Source of the DNA: Xylogone sp. PMI_703
Lineage: Eukaryota > Ascomycota > Leotiomycetes
Assembly: GCA_021399445.1 (NCBI GenBank)
Contig: JAJTUQ010000003.1
Location: forward strand, 310,001-374,000
Direction: 5' to 3'
DNA: 64,000 nt
Position 1 is the stretch's first letter, and each line of letters starts with the position of its first letter. Below, in pieces: positions 34,617 to 45,395 of the stretch. The position numbers and the translations under genes were made by a program. Under the pieces are notes generated by a model that saw nothing but the letters and a program-made list of their open reading frames with translations, searched no databases and was not told where the DNA came from.

Positions 34617-36678
34617 ATGGGTATCTCGGAGCTCACTATGAGGGCTAAACATGCCGTCACGACTAAGGAAGGTTTCCTTGAGATGATCCGGACAAAGGAG
34701 ACAGAGAAGATGGCTCAGAATAGGGCAAATGGGGAGCAGTTATTGTCCAATGTCGATCTAGACCCGAGTCCCCCAGAGGCAAGAAAATGGGGTTTCTGGT
34801 AAGTATGATCAATATGAGCAATATAGAATTAAAGTGCAGCACAGTAATCTAATCTGTTTGTGGTCCAGGTATTTCTTGCTCTTCGAGTTCTCCGTCGCCT
34901 TCTCGCCGACTTCATACAACGTCGGTGCAGCTTTGATCAGTATAGGGCTACCATATTGGGCTATTATTACCAGTGCATGTCAGTTTTCCCCTGTATTTAA
35001 TATAAACCGGTGTTTAACTGTGGTTTGGTCTCAATAGTTATCGCATCGGCACTATGTGCGGCAGTCATCTATCTCAATGCTCGGGTAGGAGCAGTGTACC
35101 ATATCGGGTTTCCCGTGTCCATCAGAATCTCAGCTGGCATTCGAGGCAGCATGTTTTTCATCGCAATTCGTGCCGTAAGTACTGACAGTCATATGTTTGC
35201 CATACATAACGATATCTGAACCAAGTTCTCAGGTTGTAGCTATCCTTTACATGGCGACGCAGAGCCTATACGCCAGCTTCCTGACTTCTGTATGCTTACG
35301 ATGCATCTTCGGCCACTATTGGACGGATATCAAGAATACACTGCCTGCTAATGCAGGTATCACTACCTCTGGCTTAGCTGCTTTTGTCATATTCTGGTGC
35401 ATACAACTTCCATTTGCTTTCATCCATCCGAGTAAATCGGCGCCTGTCTTCGCCGCCAAGTCAATCGTTGTCCCGCCTTGTTTGCTCGTTACGATGATCT
35501 GGTGTCTGGTACGTTTAATATTCCTGGATAGCTGGCTGAATATTTTAATTCATTATGACACTATAATAGGTGAAAGCAGGCGGTCCACACTGGGACAAGT
35601 TCGAGAAAGCCCAAATCCATGGCTCTGCTGCGGCATGGGCATGGCTCCTAGCTATCAATTCTGTTGTGTCAGGCACACTTCCACCTCTGATCAATATTCC
35701 CGACCTGTCACGATACGCAAAAAAACCTTCAGACGTGAATCCCCTGGCGCTTGGCTTGTTCCTTTCTAAACCGATCATCATTATTATTGGAATACTGACT
35801 ACTGCCGCCGGAAACCAACTCTATGGCACTGCATATTGGAATATCTGGGATCTCTATCAATCAATTCTGACAGATAATTGGCATTCCAGCACGCGGTTTC
35901 TAGTCTTCATTGGTGCCCTGACGCAAATCTACGCTACCATGGTTACGAACATCAGTTCTAATTCCATTCCCGTCGGCTGTGACTTGGCTGGCCTATTTCC
36001 TCGTTACTTTACTATCCGGAGAGGCCAGATCTTATGCTCAATTCTAGCCTTCGCAATCGCGCCTTGGAAAATTGTCTACTCAGCAGCGAGCTTCTTGACG
36101 TTCCTGGGCTCATATGTCTGTTTTATTACCCCGATTGCGGTGACGATGATTATTGATTACTGGATTGTCCGTCGAGGAAATGTCCATGTCCCATCATTAT
36201 ACCGGCCGAACCCCAGCTCTCCTTATTGGTATATCATGGGGTTCAATCCACGAGCCTATGCTGCTTGGGCGATCGGGGTTGGGCTGACGATTGCTGGCAT
36301 CGCTGGAAAATTGAGCCCAGGTTCAGTGCCAACAGGCGTTGTTAATATCTATAACACAAGTGAGATTTGGGTTCTTATTATTCCGTAATTGATAAATGAT
36401 TCTTGTTTTCTAACTCATCTACAGGCTTCATTTTGTCTGCGGCATCATCTGGCCTGTTCTACTACCTTTTCACGAGAATCTGGCCGCTGCCTGTGTACCC
36501 AGCGGAGCACGAACACGAATCCAGAACTTGGGAATACATGAGACCTTCTGATGGGTACTTTGACGAAGATGAGGAGAGCCATACTATAACACCTGGGATC
36601 GAGATTGGAGATGGCGCGAGTAGTTCAACAGTCCAGCCTGTTGTCTCCGCTACTGAGAAAGATATCGAAAAGTATTGA
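34617..36678 (+). CDS. NCS1 family permease (uracil/uridine/allantoin type)
   Basis: Exons 34617-34798, 34869-34978, 35038-35174, 35233-35508, 35570-36359 and 36425-36678 give 582 aa. The cytosolic N-terminus reads LDPSPPEARKWGFWYFLLFEFSVAFSP, matching the W-x-F...F-x-S/AY start of TM1 in Fur-type carriers. Next come VGAVYHIGFPVSIR, LPPLINIPDLSRYAKKPSD (TM6 region), YATMVTNISSNSIPVGCDLAGLFPRYFTIRRGQ and YWIVRRGNVHVPSLY. About 12 helices are predicted, followed by an acidic tail EDEESHT. The role is plasma-membrane proton symport of a nucleobase, nucleoside, allantoin or hydantoin. The N-terminal YFLLFEFSVAF replaces the more usual NxDL motif, so the substrate may differ. Confidence 0.9.
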
Positions 36679-37019
36679 GTTTTTCAGATTCAGATTGGTA
36701 GCGCAGAAAATAGTAGTTTCTTTGGTACATGTAGACGTGTTCTGTTTTAGTGAATAGCAATAGTGAGAGAGTATGAGAAGGACGTTCGCAATTTTTCCGT
36801 TTATATCATTCTCCTCTCTAAGAAATCGCAGAAACATGATTTGCCTTCAATCTGGGGGCTCTTCGATAGCTTCCTATTCCTCATATAGTTTTCACGCTTT
36901 AGCTATACTATGCAAGTGGCTAGAAATATTAAGACCTTTATCTTCATGCGAAATAATCTCTCACTCTATCTAAGTATATGAATTGGAAGGGAAATCGAAG
37001 CAGTATATACAAGTTGAGA
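36679..37019. other. Short intergenic region between convergent genes
   Basis: No gene is seen. It holds the 3' ends of the NCS1 and racemase-like genes. Confidence 0.5.
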
Positions 37020-38246
37020 TCATTCATTTACAGTCAGATCAGCCCACCCATTCTCCTTCAATATACCACACACTACTTTTCCAGCATCAACAAGAGCTTG
37101 GATGTCCTCTTTCTTCCACTCTCTCGTGCTTGGAACATAATGTACTGAGATCCATGCAAGAGCATCATCTCCAAGCATTAGCGGGATGAGCATCTGTGCC
37201 TTGACTTGGTAGACGGCCAACAATGCCGCTGGTGGTGGGATATCAGCATTGATTGTGTCTCCCTGTATTAGGGCTTTGCCAGTGCGTTGCAGTTCCTGGC
37301 ATGTTGCGGCTGCTCTCTGATTAATTGCGGTGCTGGATCTGAGAGAGGGGATTCCTGGTGCCGTCGACTCCGCAACAACTCGTTCAACGACGCAATTATA
37401 CTTGGGAATATCCATTCGAAGAGTAGTCCGGCTTCCGTTGATTTTCTCCCTCAAATCTGCCATTACTTGGTTTAACTTATCAAGAACTGGGTTAGCACGG
37501 AGTAGGATTCCCCACCCGTGAATTGGTGTTTCGATCTTGATAAGTCTCAGTGCCTTCCATAGGGTTACAATGATGGAGTCAAAAATGGGTTTCCCAAGCT
37601 CTTCCTCTAACTGTTCTACGACCAGAGCTGCCGGGAAGTTTGTGCAAGGTACTACGATGCATTCGGCATCTGGATGATCAGCATCGCGGATGCACTGGCG
37701 TATAGTATCTAAAGGTGTATCCGCAATATCATTGTTTTTTGTTATGTTAAGTCGAGAATCATTGACCACCTCGAATCCACAGGACGCATAGTATTCCTTC
37801 AGGCGTTTATTGTTCTCCTCTGCATAAGGCGTAGCGAGAGCTATCTTTTTCACCTTCCATAGTTTTAATACATCGATTTGAGCTAGCGACGAGGTCGAGG
37901 ATGGCAGGCCTATTTCCTTCTCAATCATATCCTTGATATGAACTCCAGCTTGGTACCCCTCTCCGGTCCAGGACTCAGATGTACCATTCCAAAGCACCGT
38001 TTCCGCAGGGCAATTCGCGATTAGCTTCGCGCACTGCAACAAAGTGTCTGCGGTAAATTGACTTCCAGCTCCGGCGCCAATGTCTGTTGTTGTAACTGCA
38101 ACGCGGGAGTAATGGCATGAGACTAGAGGCAGTTGGTTTAAGATTGCCGTGGTGACAATTTCTAGGGCAACATTGGATGAAGGAGTAATGAAGCCGATCT
38201 TTCTGAGTTCCTTCAATGAGGACACCTTGAAGATTGGTTCGGACAT
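37020..38246 (-). CDS. Asp/Glu racemase superfamily enzyme (arylmalonate decarboxylase / maleate isomerase-like) with C-terminal GAF-like domain
   Basis: A single exon of 408 aa from the ATG at 38246. The frame runs further upstream but without an ATG. The N-terminal 240 residues are a racemase-superfamily domain: IGFITPSSNVALE, the first active-site loop WNGTSESW, and the second loop VPCTNFPAALVV. The first catalytic Cys of racemases and maleate isomerases is Gly here (G-T-S), while the second Cys is kept. This is the arrangement of arylmalonate decarboxylase. The C-terminal 150 residues (AATCQELQRTGKALIQGD ... ISVHYVPSTREWKKEDIQAL) look like a GAF domain. The likely reaction is C-C or C-N chemistry on a malonate, maleate or hydantoin-like acid, possibly regulated by a small ligand. 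Hydantoin racemase is an alternative. Confidence 0.8.
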   Translation of the reverse strand: MSEPIFKVSSLKELRKIGFITPSSNVALEIVTTAILNQLPLVSCHYSRVAVTTTDIGAGAGSQFTADTLLQCAKLIANCPAETVLWNGTSESWTGEGYQAGVHIKDMIEKEIGLPSSTSSLAQIDVLKLWKVKKIALATPYAEENNKRLKEYYASCGFEVVNDSRLNITKNNDIADTPLDTIRQCIRDADHPDAECIVVPCTNFPAALVVEQLEEELGKPIFDSIIVTLWKALRLIKIETPIHGWGILLRANPVLDKLNQVMADLREKINGSRTTLRMDIPKYNCVVERVVAESTAPGIPSLRSSTAINQRAAATCQELQRTGKALIQGDTINADIPPPAALLAVYQVKAQMLIPLMLGDDALAWISVHYVPSTREWKKEDIQALVDAGKVVCGILKENGWADLTVNE

Positions 38247-39296
38247 GGCACGAAAGGGCAATGGTAATAGGAACAAGAAGGGACCGAGGTGGAGTAAAGA
38301 AGCTGGAAAATATGAATCACGTTGCAAAAAGCATTGGCGGTCGTGGACAATTTGGGGTTTCTTACTTCAGCACCCCCAATTTCGGAGCCTACCGAAGGGG
38401 ATGATAGATTATTCGCCAACGTGAGTCACCAATCATCACGGCTGCTTAGTCAGTCTTCACTGTCATTGAAGTACCATCTGCTGCATTGCGGGCAGAGCAT
38501 TGGGGCTGCGGGCAAAGGGAAATGAGGGGCATTGGAGGGACGACTGTTGGCCGACGGCAGAACAACCACCCAATTGCGCAAGACCGATACGAACTGTAAC
38601 TACCGCAATACGGTGTATCATCGATTTTGTGTAGTAATGAATTCATAAAGCTATGAAAAACTATCTTAGTCGCGAGCCGTTTGTAAGGTCTATAATATTT
38701 GATATAAATGGTCTCTTAAACATGTCGCTTTTGCGGGGATTCTCTCTAATAGCCCGTTTAGATTTGTAAAATTTATCTGATGAGTTAGAATTTCAGCTGA
38801 AATTTTTCTAATAGCATCATACTAGCTTTTAAATCTAAGTCAAAAAATGTTTGATGTTTATTCTTCATCTTAATCTCGCAATAACATCCAGGCTCATTGT
38901 TTCTATCCATTCTCTCATCACTCCCATCTAGGTTTTAACGTTCCAATTAGTAATAAGAATGAAACCTCGATATCTATCAAGACAAAAAGGGAAAGGAAAA
39001 GTATAGATCCAAGACTGAGCCCCCGTAGTATTAAATTTACCACTCATAATCAATTGTCCAGTTAGGATCCTGCTAAAATGTGAGCTTGCAAAACTTAACC
39101 CCTTTCGCCTCATTGTTAGTTAGAATGCTGCGAACAAAATCCACGGGACTAGTTGTGAATATTGGTGACTGCGCCTGAGAATTTTCGGGATCGTGATTTT
39201 TTCTAAGGAGAATAAATCCCTCAATCCTGACTTTAACCACGGTATGTTTGGGATAGAAAGGTTAGTGGACAAGTATGGGCCTCCCAACAAGCCAGG
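38247..39296. other. Intergenic region
   Basis: No intact gene is seen. It holds the promoter of the racemase-like gene on the left. The right end may contain further degraded N-terminal sequence of the GH30 pseudogene, which I cannot align by eye. Confidence 0.4.
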
Positions 39297-40270
39297 ATAT
39301 ATGGCATTCTGCAGTTCTGCACCGATGATTGGGGTGCTTGGGGATTCGTGAAGACTAACAATAATCAACCAGTGGTAGCTCTCTCTGTAGAGTGACTAGA
39401 GAAGGTTGTCCCTCTGGCAATTGTAAATATGCTTATTCCAATTGTCTGGCACGGTATATCAAAGCTTATGCCTACATTGGTACTACAATAACTCATGTTG
39501 GGTTTTTGAACGAGCCAGATTACACCTGGTGAGAGAAGGGCATGAGAAGCAGCTCAATTGATACTAATGGTTCCTACCGCAGTACATGTTATTCTTTCCT
39601 GCCCTCAAATGGCAAACAGGCCACTGATTTCATCAAGGTCTTATATCCAACATTGCAATTATCAGTTTTCGGAAGTGTAAGAATGAACTGCTGCGATACA
39701 TCTTATTGGAATAACCAGAGACCTAATATGGGGGATCTCATTTCTGCAGGAGTGGAGAGCATAATTTGTAGAATCACATCCCATTCATGTTCATCAGATC
39801 CTACTTCACCAATCTCAACTACTCGATCTGCCTGTCAAATTAAATATCTAGATCTACATGGTGGCTTTAGCAACACGTGGCACTCTAACGGTGCTCTAGG
39901 TGAAGACCTCGACTGCGCAAATTTTCTATATACCGGAGTTGTAGTCGCTAGCCTCAGTATTCATCTCTACTGAGAAGGAATAGAAGACAGCATAACAAAC
40001 TCCAACTTAATTTCTATTGTCGGTACTGCAAACATACCCTCCTCTCGTCTCTGGGCTTTTGCTCACTATAGCCGCTATGTGCGTCCTGATGCCGTGCGTC
40101 TTGGTACGTTGAGGTCTCCCACCAATGTAAAGATCTCCGTCTTCAAGAATACAGACGGATCTACCTCAGTTCAGATGATAAATAATGGGGCTGCGTCTCA
40201 GGTTATCAGCGCTCTACCCATGGTGTCTCCGCCTCCACTATTTAGGTATATATCGGTATGGGCATTCCAT
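39297..40270 (+). pseudogene. GH30-type glycoside hydrolase pseudogene
   Basis: Remains of a secreted fungal GH30-like glucanase/galactanase. One frame carries TDDWGAWGFVKTNNN (39297 on). After a frameshift near 39370, a second frame carries VTREGCPSGNCKYAYSN, the acid/base region THVGFLNEPD (Glu at 39512), KQATDFIKVLYPTLQ, ITSHSCSSDPTSPISTT, WAFAHYSRYVRPDAVRLGT and the C-terminal beta-domain NVKISVFKNTDGSTSVQMINNGAA. In-frame TGA codons occur at 39530 and 39971. The second sits where the family has Trp, so TGG to TGA is likely. The nucleophile position (normally Glu before Tyr) is Lys, AAA at 39842. The N-terminus and signal peptide are not recognisable. It is clearly not functional. Confidence 0.75.
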
Positions 40271-40602
40271 TGAATGATAGATAAACTAAACTTTTATGAC
40301 TTACGCCAATTCTTCTTCGAAGCAGTTTGTTCAGCTGTCTTAGGTTTGTGTGTGAGCGGTGGGTTTAAGTATAGTTTGATCGCCGTTTTCGTTAATAAGT
40401 CGCCGTCTAGTTTTGCACTAGTTAACTAACGATGAACGGCAGCTTTTTTTATAGTAGCTGTCCCCTCTTTCTTCGATTTTGGAAGTTACAAACGTAGAGC
40501 ACTTGAAAGCAACTCAACAAAGGCGCACTTGTTGTGCTGCATGCCATATTTTATTACCTTCCTTCTTGTATTGAAGGATCTCCCGGCTATAAAGGCGCAG
40601 AT
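40271..40602. other. Intergenic region
   Basis: No gene is seen. It is the promoter of the DUF202 gene. Confidence 0.4.
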
Positions 40603-41112
40603 ATGCCCCTCTCGCTCTTCCGCCGCATATTACCGAAGGCTGTCGCCAACACTGCATCTCAGTTGCGCGATCACCAGGCCAATGAGCGTACATATCTCTC
40701 TTGGACTCGTATGGGCTTAGCTTTTGCGGCGATGTCCCTCGCCCTCGGCCGGATGGATATCATTGACCGTATACTCAATCCTCACCGCCCTGCTGGAGAC
40801 ATTGAGTATCCGCAGCCGGGCCATAGGGACCGCGAAGAAAAATCCATGCCTAGTAATAATTTGGACCGGGCTGCGAGCAGGCTGTGTGAAGGGATTAGTA
40901 TTTGGTCCTTTGGTTATGGAATATCACGTTATCTCTCTGTAAGAAGGAATCTCTTGCAGGGACGTTTTGTACCGGCAATCTGGGGGCCTATTTTGATGAC
41001 ATGTGGCACACTTGGGGTGTTTGGTATGGTTATTCAGATAGAGAGGAGAGTTCCAGGAGCATCAAACAGTGTGGATCGCGTAGAGCAAGAGCAGAAAATA
41101 ATGGACCGCTGA
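40603..41112 (+). CDS. DUF202 (YidH-like) membrane protein
   Basis: A single exon of 169 aa from ATG 40603. The frame extends upstream without an ATG. The DUF202 signature RDHQANERTYLSWTRMGLAFAAMSLALGR opens the first helix. A hydrophilic loop follows, then YLSVRRNLLQGRFVPAIWGPILMTCGTLGVFGMVIQIE gives two further hydrophobic segments. Such small fungal membrane proteins have no firmly known role, with vacuolar membrane proteins of the VTC accessory type sharing the fold. It is the last intact host gene before the AT-rich block. Confidence 0.85.
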   Translation: MPLSLFRRILPKAVANTASQLRDHQANERTYLSWTRMGLAFAAMSLALGRMDIIDRILNPHRPAGDIEYPQPGHRDREEKSMPSNNLDRAASRLCEGISIWSFGYGISRYLSVRRNLLQGRFVPAIWGPILMTCGTLGVFGMVIQIERRVPGASNSVDRVEQEQKIMDR

Positions 41113-41629
41113 AAGGGGTTTATTAATTGTATTGTATAGATCTTTTTTAGATATATGATTTGGTTTGGTTTGGAGATCATATCTAAGCTACCGGCTATGA
41201 TATATATTTTCTGATATTGCAATCTCCTAAAATATATCCAAAGAGGTGCTAATTAAAGGGAAGGATGGCTATGTTGCAGTTATGATTAGCTGTGGAGAGT
41301 GTCAGAGACAAGTGATCTCTTAAGTCATGGAATCTCGGTCGATGTTATGTTAGTCGCTTAATCAATTTACTAGCTACTAGTTTTCCCGGCAACTTTTCCA
41401 CTCCGGCAAATTTCCCACTTTCGGAATGAACACTACCACACTTCCAAATATTATAGCTCAACAACGAAAGCTCCAATTGCTTTGAAATTAATAAATTAGC
41501 TATATTACAATATATAGAATATAATACACTATTTAAATATTAGATATTACGTAATGTTGTTATGTAATTGTGCGCCTGATCAAAATCACCTCCACACCTT
41601 ACCTATGCTAATAACACCATAATACCCAC
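41113..41629. other. Intergenic transition into AT-rich block
   Basis: No gene is seen. Base composition falls to AT-rich from about 41480 onward. Confidence 0.5.
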
Positions 41630-41917
41630 TTAGGAAGCCTTTGGTGTAGCTTTCCTGCGTGTAGAAGCCTTCTTAGCCTTCCTTTGAGTGGCCAGGAGCT
41701 GCTTTTCCAAGGCTCTCCGCATTTGTGCTTCTTCCCTGGCTTGCTTTTTGAGTAGAACTTCCTTGGCTTTTTGCTCTTTAATTAGTTGTCGCTCTAATTG
41801 CCTTTTAACCTTCTCTGCTTCTAATTGCTCGCGTTTATTCTTTATGGCTAAGTTTTTAACTATTATAGCTTCCTTTTTGGCTTCTTCCTGAGCTTCCTTT
41901 TCAGCTAATAAGGCTTT
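41630..41917 (-). pseudogene. C-terminal coiled-coil fragment cut by a copia LTR (transposase tail?)
   Basis: An open frame of 95 codons ending at the TAA 41630-41632, with no start because it runs directly into the LTR at 41918. The protein is almost pure Lys/Glu/Gln/Ala/Arg, for example EAKKEAIIVKNLAIKNKREQ, and ends STRRKATPKAS. It should form a long coiled coil. Such tails are common in fungal pogo/Fot1-type DDE transposases, but without the catalytic part this is only a guess. The fragment is not visibly RIP-degraded although its neighbour is. Confidence 0.5.
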
Positions 41918-42147
41918 TGTTAGGAATTATGGGAGCAGAGCATACTGGCGCTCGGTAGCTATGCGATCAGAGTAGAACAACTAATAATCCAGTAAGAGAG
42001 TATTTAAGGGTGTAACTCCTTAAATACTGAATATAAGTATAAGCATACAATGCATAAGCCAATATAAACCTATTCAACCTTACAATACAGTAATACTTAA
42101 TGAACCAACACTTCCATAATATGAGTATAACGATCATAATCTCAACA
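41918..42147 (+). repeat. 5' LTR of RIP-degraded copia element
   Basis: A 230-bp LTR starting TGTTAGGAATTATGG and ending ...CTCAACA. It matches the LTRs at 56303-56532 and (inverted) 60775-61004. Most differences are G to A or C to T, for example CAGAGTAGAACAAC against CGGAGTGGAACGAC. It is followed by a GGTTATAAGCC segment, likely the primer-binding site. Confidence 0.85.
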
Positions 42148-44594
42148 GGTTATAAGCCTAGATATATGTTGAGGTATCACTAAGAAAAATAATAGTTAAG
42201 ACATATTCACCATAAGTCTATCACCAAGGATAACCAAAACACACATTACTGTATAAGTCTTTGTAGAAGAAAGAAGTCTACAGAACATTGGTTAAAACGC
42301 AGACTGATCAGTTCTAAGTCTTGAAACAGGTAGACATACAACGAATTATTGGTCTACAGCAAGTACTTGAAGATCACAGCCCTTTAATCAGTATTGAGCA
42401 CCTTGGTATAATACTTACTTACTTATTTAAATCTAATAGTTAATTATAAATCTTTTTAACCTTGAGTTACAATACAATAGCTCAAAAGACGACAAAATCT
42501 TCATTATCCTTATCTTATTAATATTTGAGAAAATGGACACTAATCATCTTGTACATAAATATTTTATTAATATCTTTAATAGAACAAATTAATAAGAATA
42601 GTTTAAACTGATAAGACTTTATTTCAAGGAAAAATCACTAAAATTTATACTAAATAAGATAATCACAAAATATACCTAAATTCAGAGAATTTTATCATTG
42701 ATTAATACTTCTGTTACATTAATAAGTATAAAAATACTCAAGATTACTATTGAAAATGTAACAAAACAACTAAAGAACTTAAAGATAAAGGATAAACTAC
42801 AAAATAAATCAAAGGATAATATATAAAATATTAAAAAGTAAAAAAAATATAAAGTTATATTTATGAAAGTTTTATATATGATTTTAATCTATATTAATGT
42901 TATAAACAATAAATTAATCTATGATAAGTCTGAAGCTTAACTGACATAAACAAAGTTATACTCTAAATATAACAAATTATTATTTTATATTACTCAAAGT
43001 GAAATGGCTCAACTTACCTTATTCAAGTTAAAGCAAAATATAACAATTAAAAAAAGATAGATCTAAGTATAAAAGTTAAAGAAAAGAATTATGAAAATAA
43101 TCCTTAAACTTAAGGATAACTTTAGTATAAAGCAAATATTCGAATTCTTTCTTGTAAGACTCTTAAAAAAATATTCAATAGTTATAACTATAATTAATGT
43201 ACAACTAATACTTAAAATCATAGACAAGATTAATATTCTCCAAAAACATAAAGAAAAGGTCATTAACTCGATAATATTCACTGCCCAAGATAAAAAAATA
43301 CAAAGATCATAAAACAAAGAAAGCAAAAACTTAAGTTAACAGAGTAAATATAAAAATAACTTACTTAACCAAAAAAAAATCAAATGTTACTTATATAACA
43401 AAAATCATTTTATCAAATATTACAAACTTAAACATAATATAAAAAAATACATTCTTGGCCTCAAATCCAAGGATAATAAATTATAACATTCTCGGAAAAT
43501 AATAAAAAAGAATAAAAATAAAAGTCATTATAAAGAGAATAAGTTAAGATAATACTCTTATGATTATATTATTAATCATTTCTTTAAATATGACTTAATA
43601 TCAGAGACAAAATCAAGCTCTGACAACTTATCCAAAGAAAAAGACAAAGTTATAAAAGTATTAAAAGAAATAATATATAAGGTTAAACCTTCTGTCTGGA
43701 TTATAGACACTGACACTTTTTCACATATGACTAATAATCCCTAACTCTTTAAATAACTGATGATTAATATTAAATATCACAAAATAAAGGTTAAAGATAA
43801 AAGGTTATATGTATAAAAGAAAAGGACTACTAAAATAAAGTTAAAAAATAAAAACATTATATTATTGTCTAATACTTTACTTATTCTAAATCTTGGGGCT
43901 AATTTACTCTTTAGTTAACACATTTGTGAAAAAGATTTTGATAATTCTTTTGATTTATATATAATATATTTTACTCAAAAAAATCAAAAAAACTAATACA
44001 TTAAAGCCAAGTAACATAGAAGAATATACATTATAAGTTCTATCATGAATAAGCCAAAAGAAATAGTTTTGGTTAATAATATTAAAACAGAAGAAGGACA
44101 ATTATGATTTAACCTATTTAACAAAGAAAATCAAAATTCTGACAATGATACTAAAACCTTATTTACATTAATACTAAAGTTAATAAAGAAAGTTATATAA
44201 TGTTATAATTTATAATATAAACAATTTATTCATCTTAAAGTAAAGAAAATCTATAACTTATACAAAGTTATTACCTTAAGTAAATTAATACAAAAACTTA
44301 TAATTAAAGAATTTTGTAAAGTCTATAACTTCACCAAGATAAAAGATTATGTTAATAAAGTATTAAGTAAATAAAAGAATAAAAAGCTTATACTGATTTA
44401 CATAAATATATATAAACTATTCTTATTATCAATAAAAGAAGATTAATACTTTACTTAAATTGTTAATAATATTACTTGTTATATTTGAAACATTCTTACA
44501 AAGACAAGAGTATATTTGGTCGAGAAGCTCAGGACATAGAAGATCTAAGTAAAATATAAGACAGAAGAGAAAGTCAAGACTATTAGAACTGATA
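41918..44594 (+). mobile_element. RIP-degraded Ty1/copia element, 5' half
   Basis: LTR, then a heavily AT-shifted internal region read on the plus strand. Translated remnants include a gag zinc knuckle (KCYLYNKNHFIKYYK, about 43380), the protease site WIIDTDTFSHMTNN (about 43700, from an original DSGATSHM-like motif), a GAG-pre-integrase stretch (about 44220-44340), and the integrase start that aligns base by base with the open copia at 63810-64000. It stops exactly at TGATA (44590-44594), where a gypsy LTR begins. The other half is 52169-53764 on the opposite strand. It is not functional. Confidence 0.85.
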
Positions 44595-44791
44595 TGTAAT
44601 GTTCTTACAAGGGTATAGGGTTATTTATCACTCAAATGATAGATGAAGGTAAAGGGCAAGAGAATAGCTTCACAAGGCTTTAAGGTAGTTACTATGAAAT
44701 GTAAGTATACTGTAAATCAATTGAATTAAGCACAAGGCTTTTATCTACTGTGAAACTATTTATTTATATAATGAAAGTTAATATATTGATG
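44595..44791 (-). repeat. Truncated gypsy LTR (3' LTR remnant of the element that split the copia)
   Basis: The first 197 bp of an inverted gypsy LTR (TGTAATGTTCTTACAAGG...). It matches the LTR at 53765-54359 (reversed) better than the neighbouring full LTR, for example in ACTATTTATTTATATAATGAAAGTTAA. It is cut by the complete LTR starting at 44792. Confidence 0.75.
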
Positions 44792-45395
44792 TAATGTTCT
44801 TACAAGGGGTTTAGGGTTATCTATTACTCAAATGATAGATAAAGATAAAGGGCAAGAGAATATCTTCACAAAGTTTAGAGTTGTTACTATGAAATGTAGG
44901 TATATTATAAATCAATTAAGTTAAACACAAAGCTCCTATCTACTATAAGTTCTATCTACTTATATAAAGAGTGAATTTCCTTTAAGTCCCATTAATCTTA
45001 TCAATCCTCCTGGGATCCATGGGATCTATGAGATCTATTTATCTAATCTAGGTACTTACTTAATTATTAGTATTAGTTTTTTACACATATAAGTAAATTG
45101 TTAACATAAGCAAAAAAGTAATATTATTTTTTTAATAATATTATTATTTAATTAATATAACTAAAAAATTAATATTATAATTCTGATAATATTATTCTTT
45201 AGCTTGTACGACCCTTTTTATAATATTAATATTAAACTTGTACTATCTTTTCGTTAATACTAATAATATAATAATATTAATGATATTATAACCAAGACTT
45301 TGATAACTATCTTATTTAATATTTATTTAACTAAGGCGACAGTTATAAAAGTTTTATACTTAAGTTATTTGTCATAATTTTACAAGATTATAATA
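44792..45395 (-). repeat. 3' LTR of gypsy element A
   Basis: About 604 bp. It is collinear with 51563-52168 over its whole length, with transitions as the main difference. It adjoins the polypurine tract on its right side. Confidence 0.8.

Noticed and set aside
43063..43326. Overlapping 73- and 87-codon frames on both strands.
   Set aside because: Low-complexity frames inside the RIP-degraded copia. AT-rich sequence gives them by chance.
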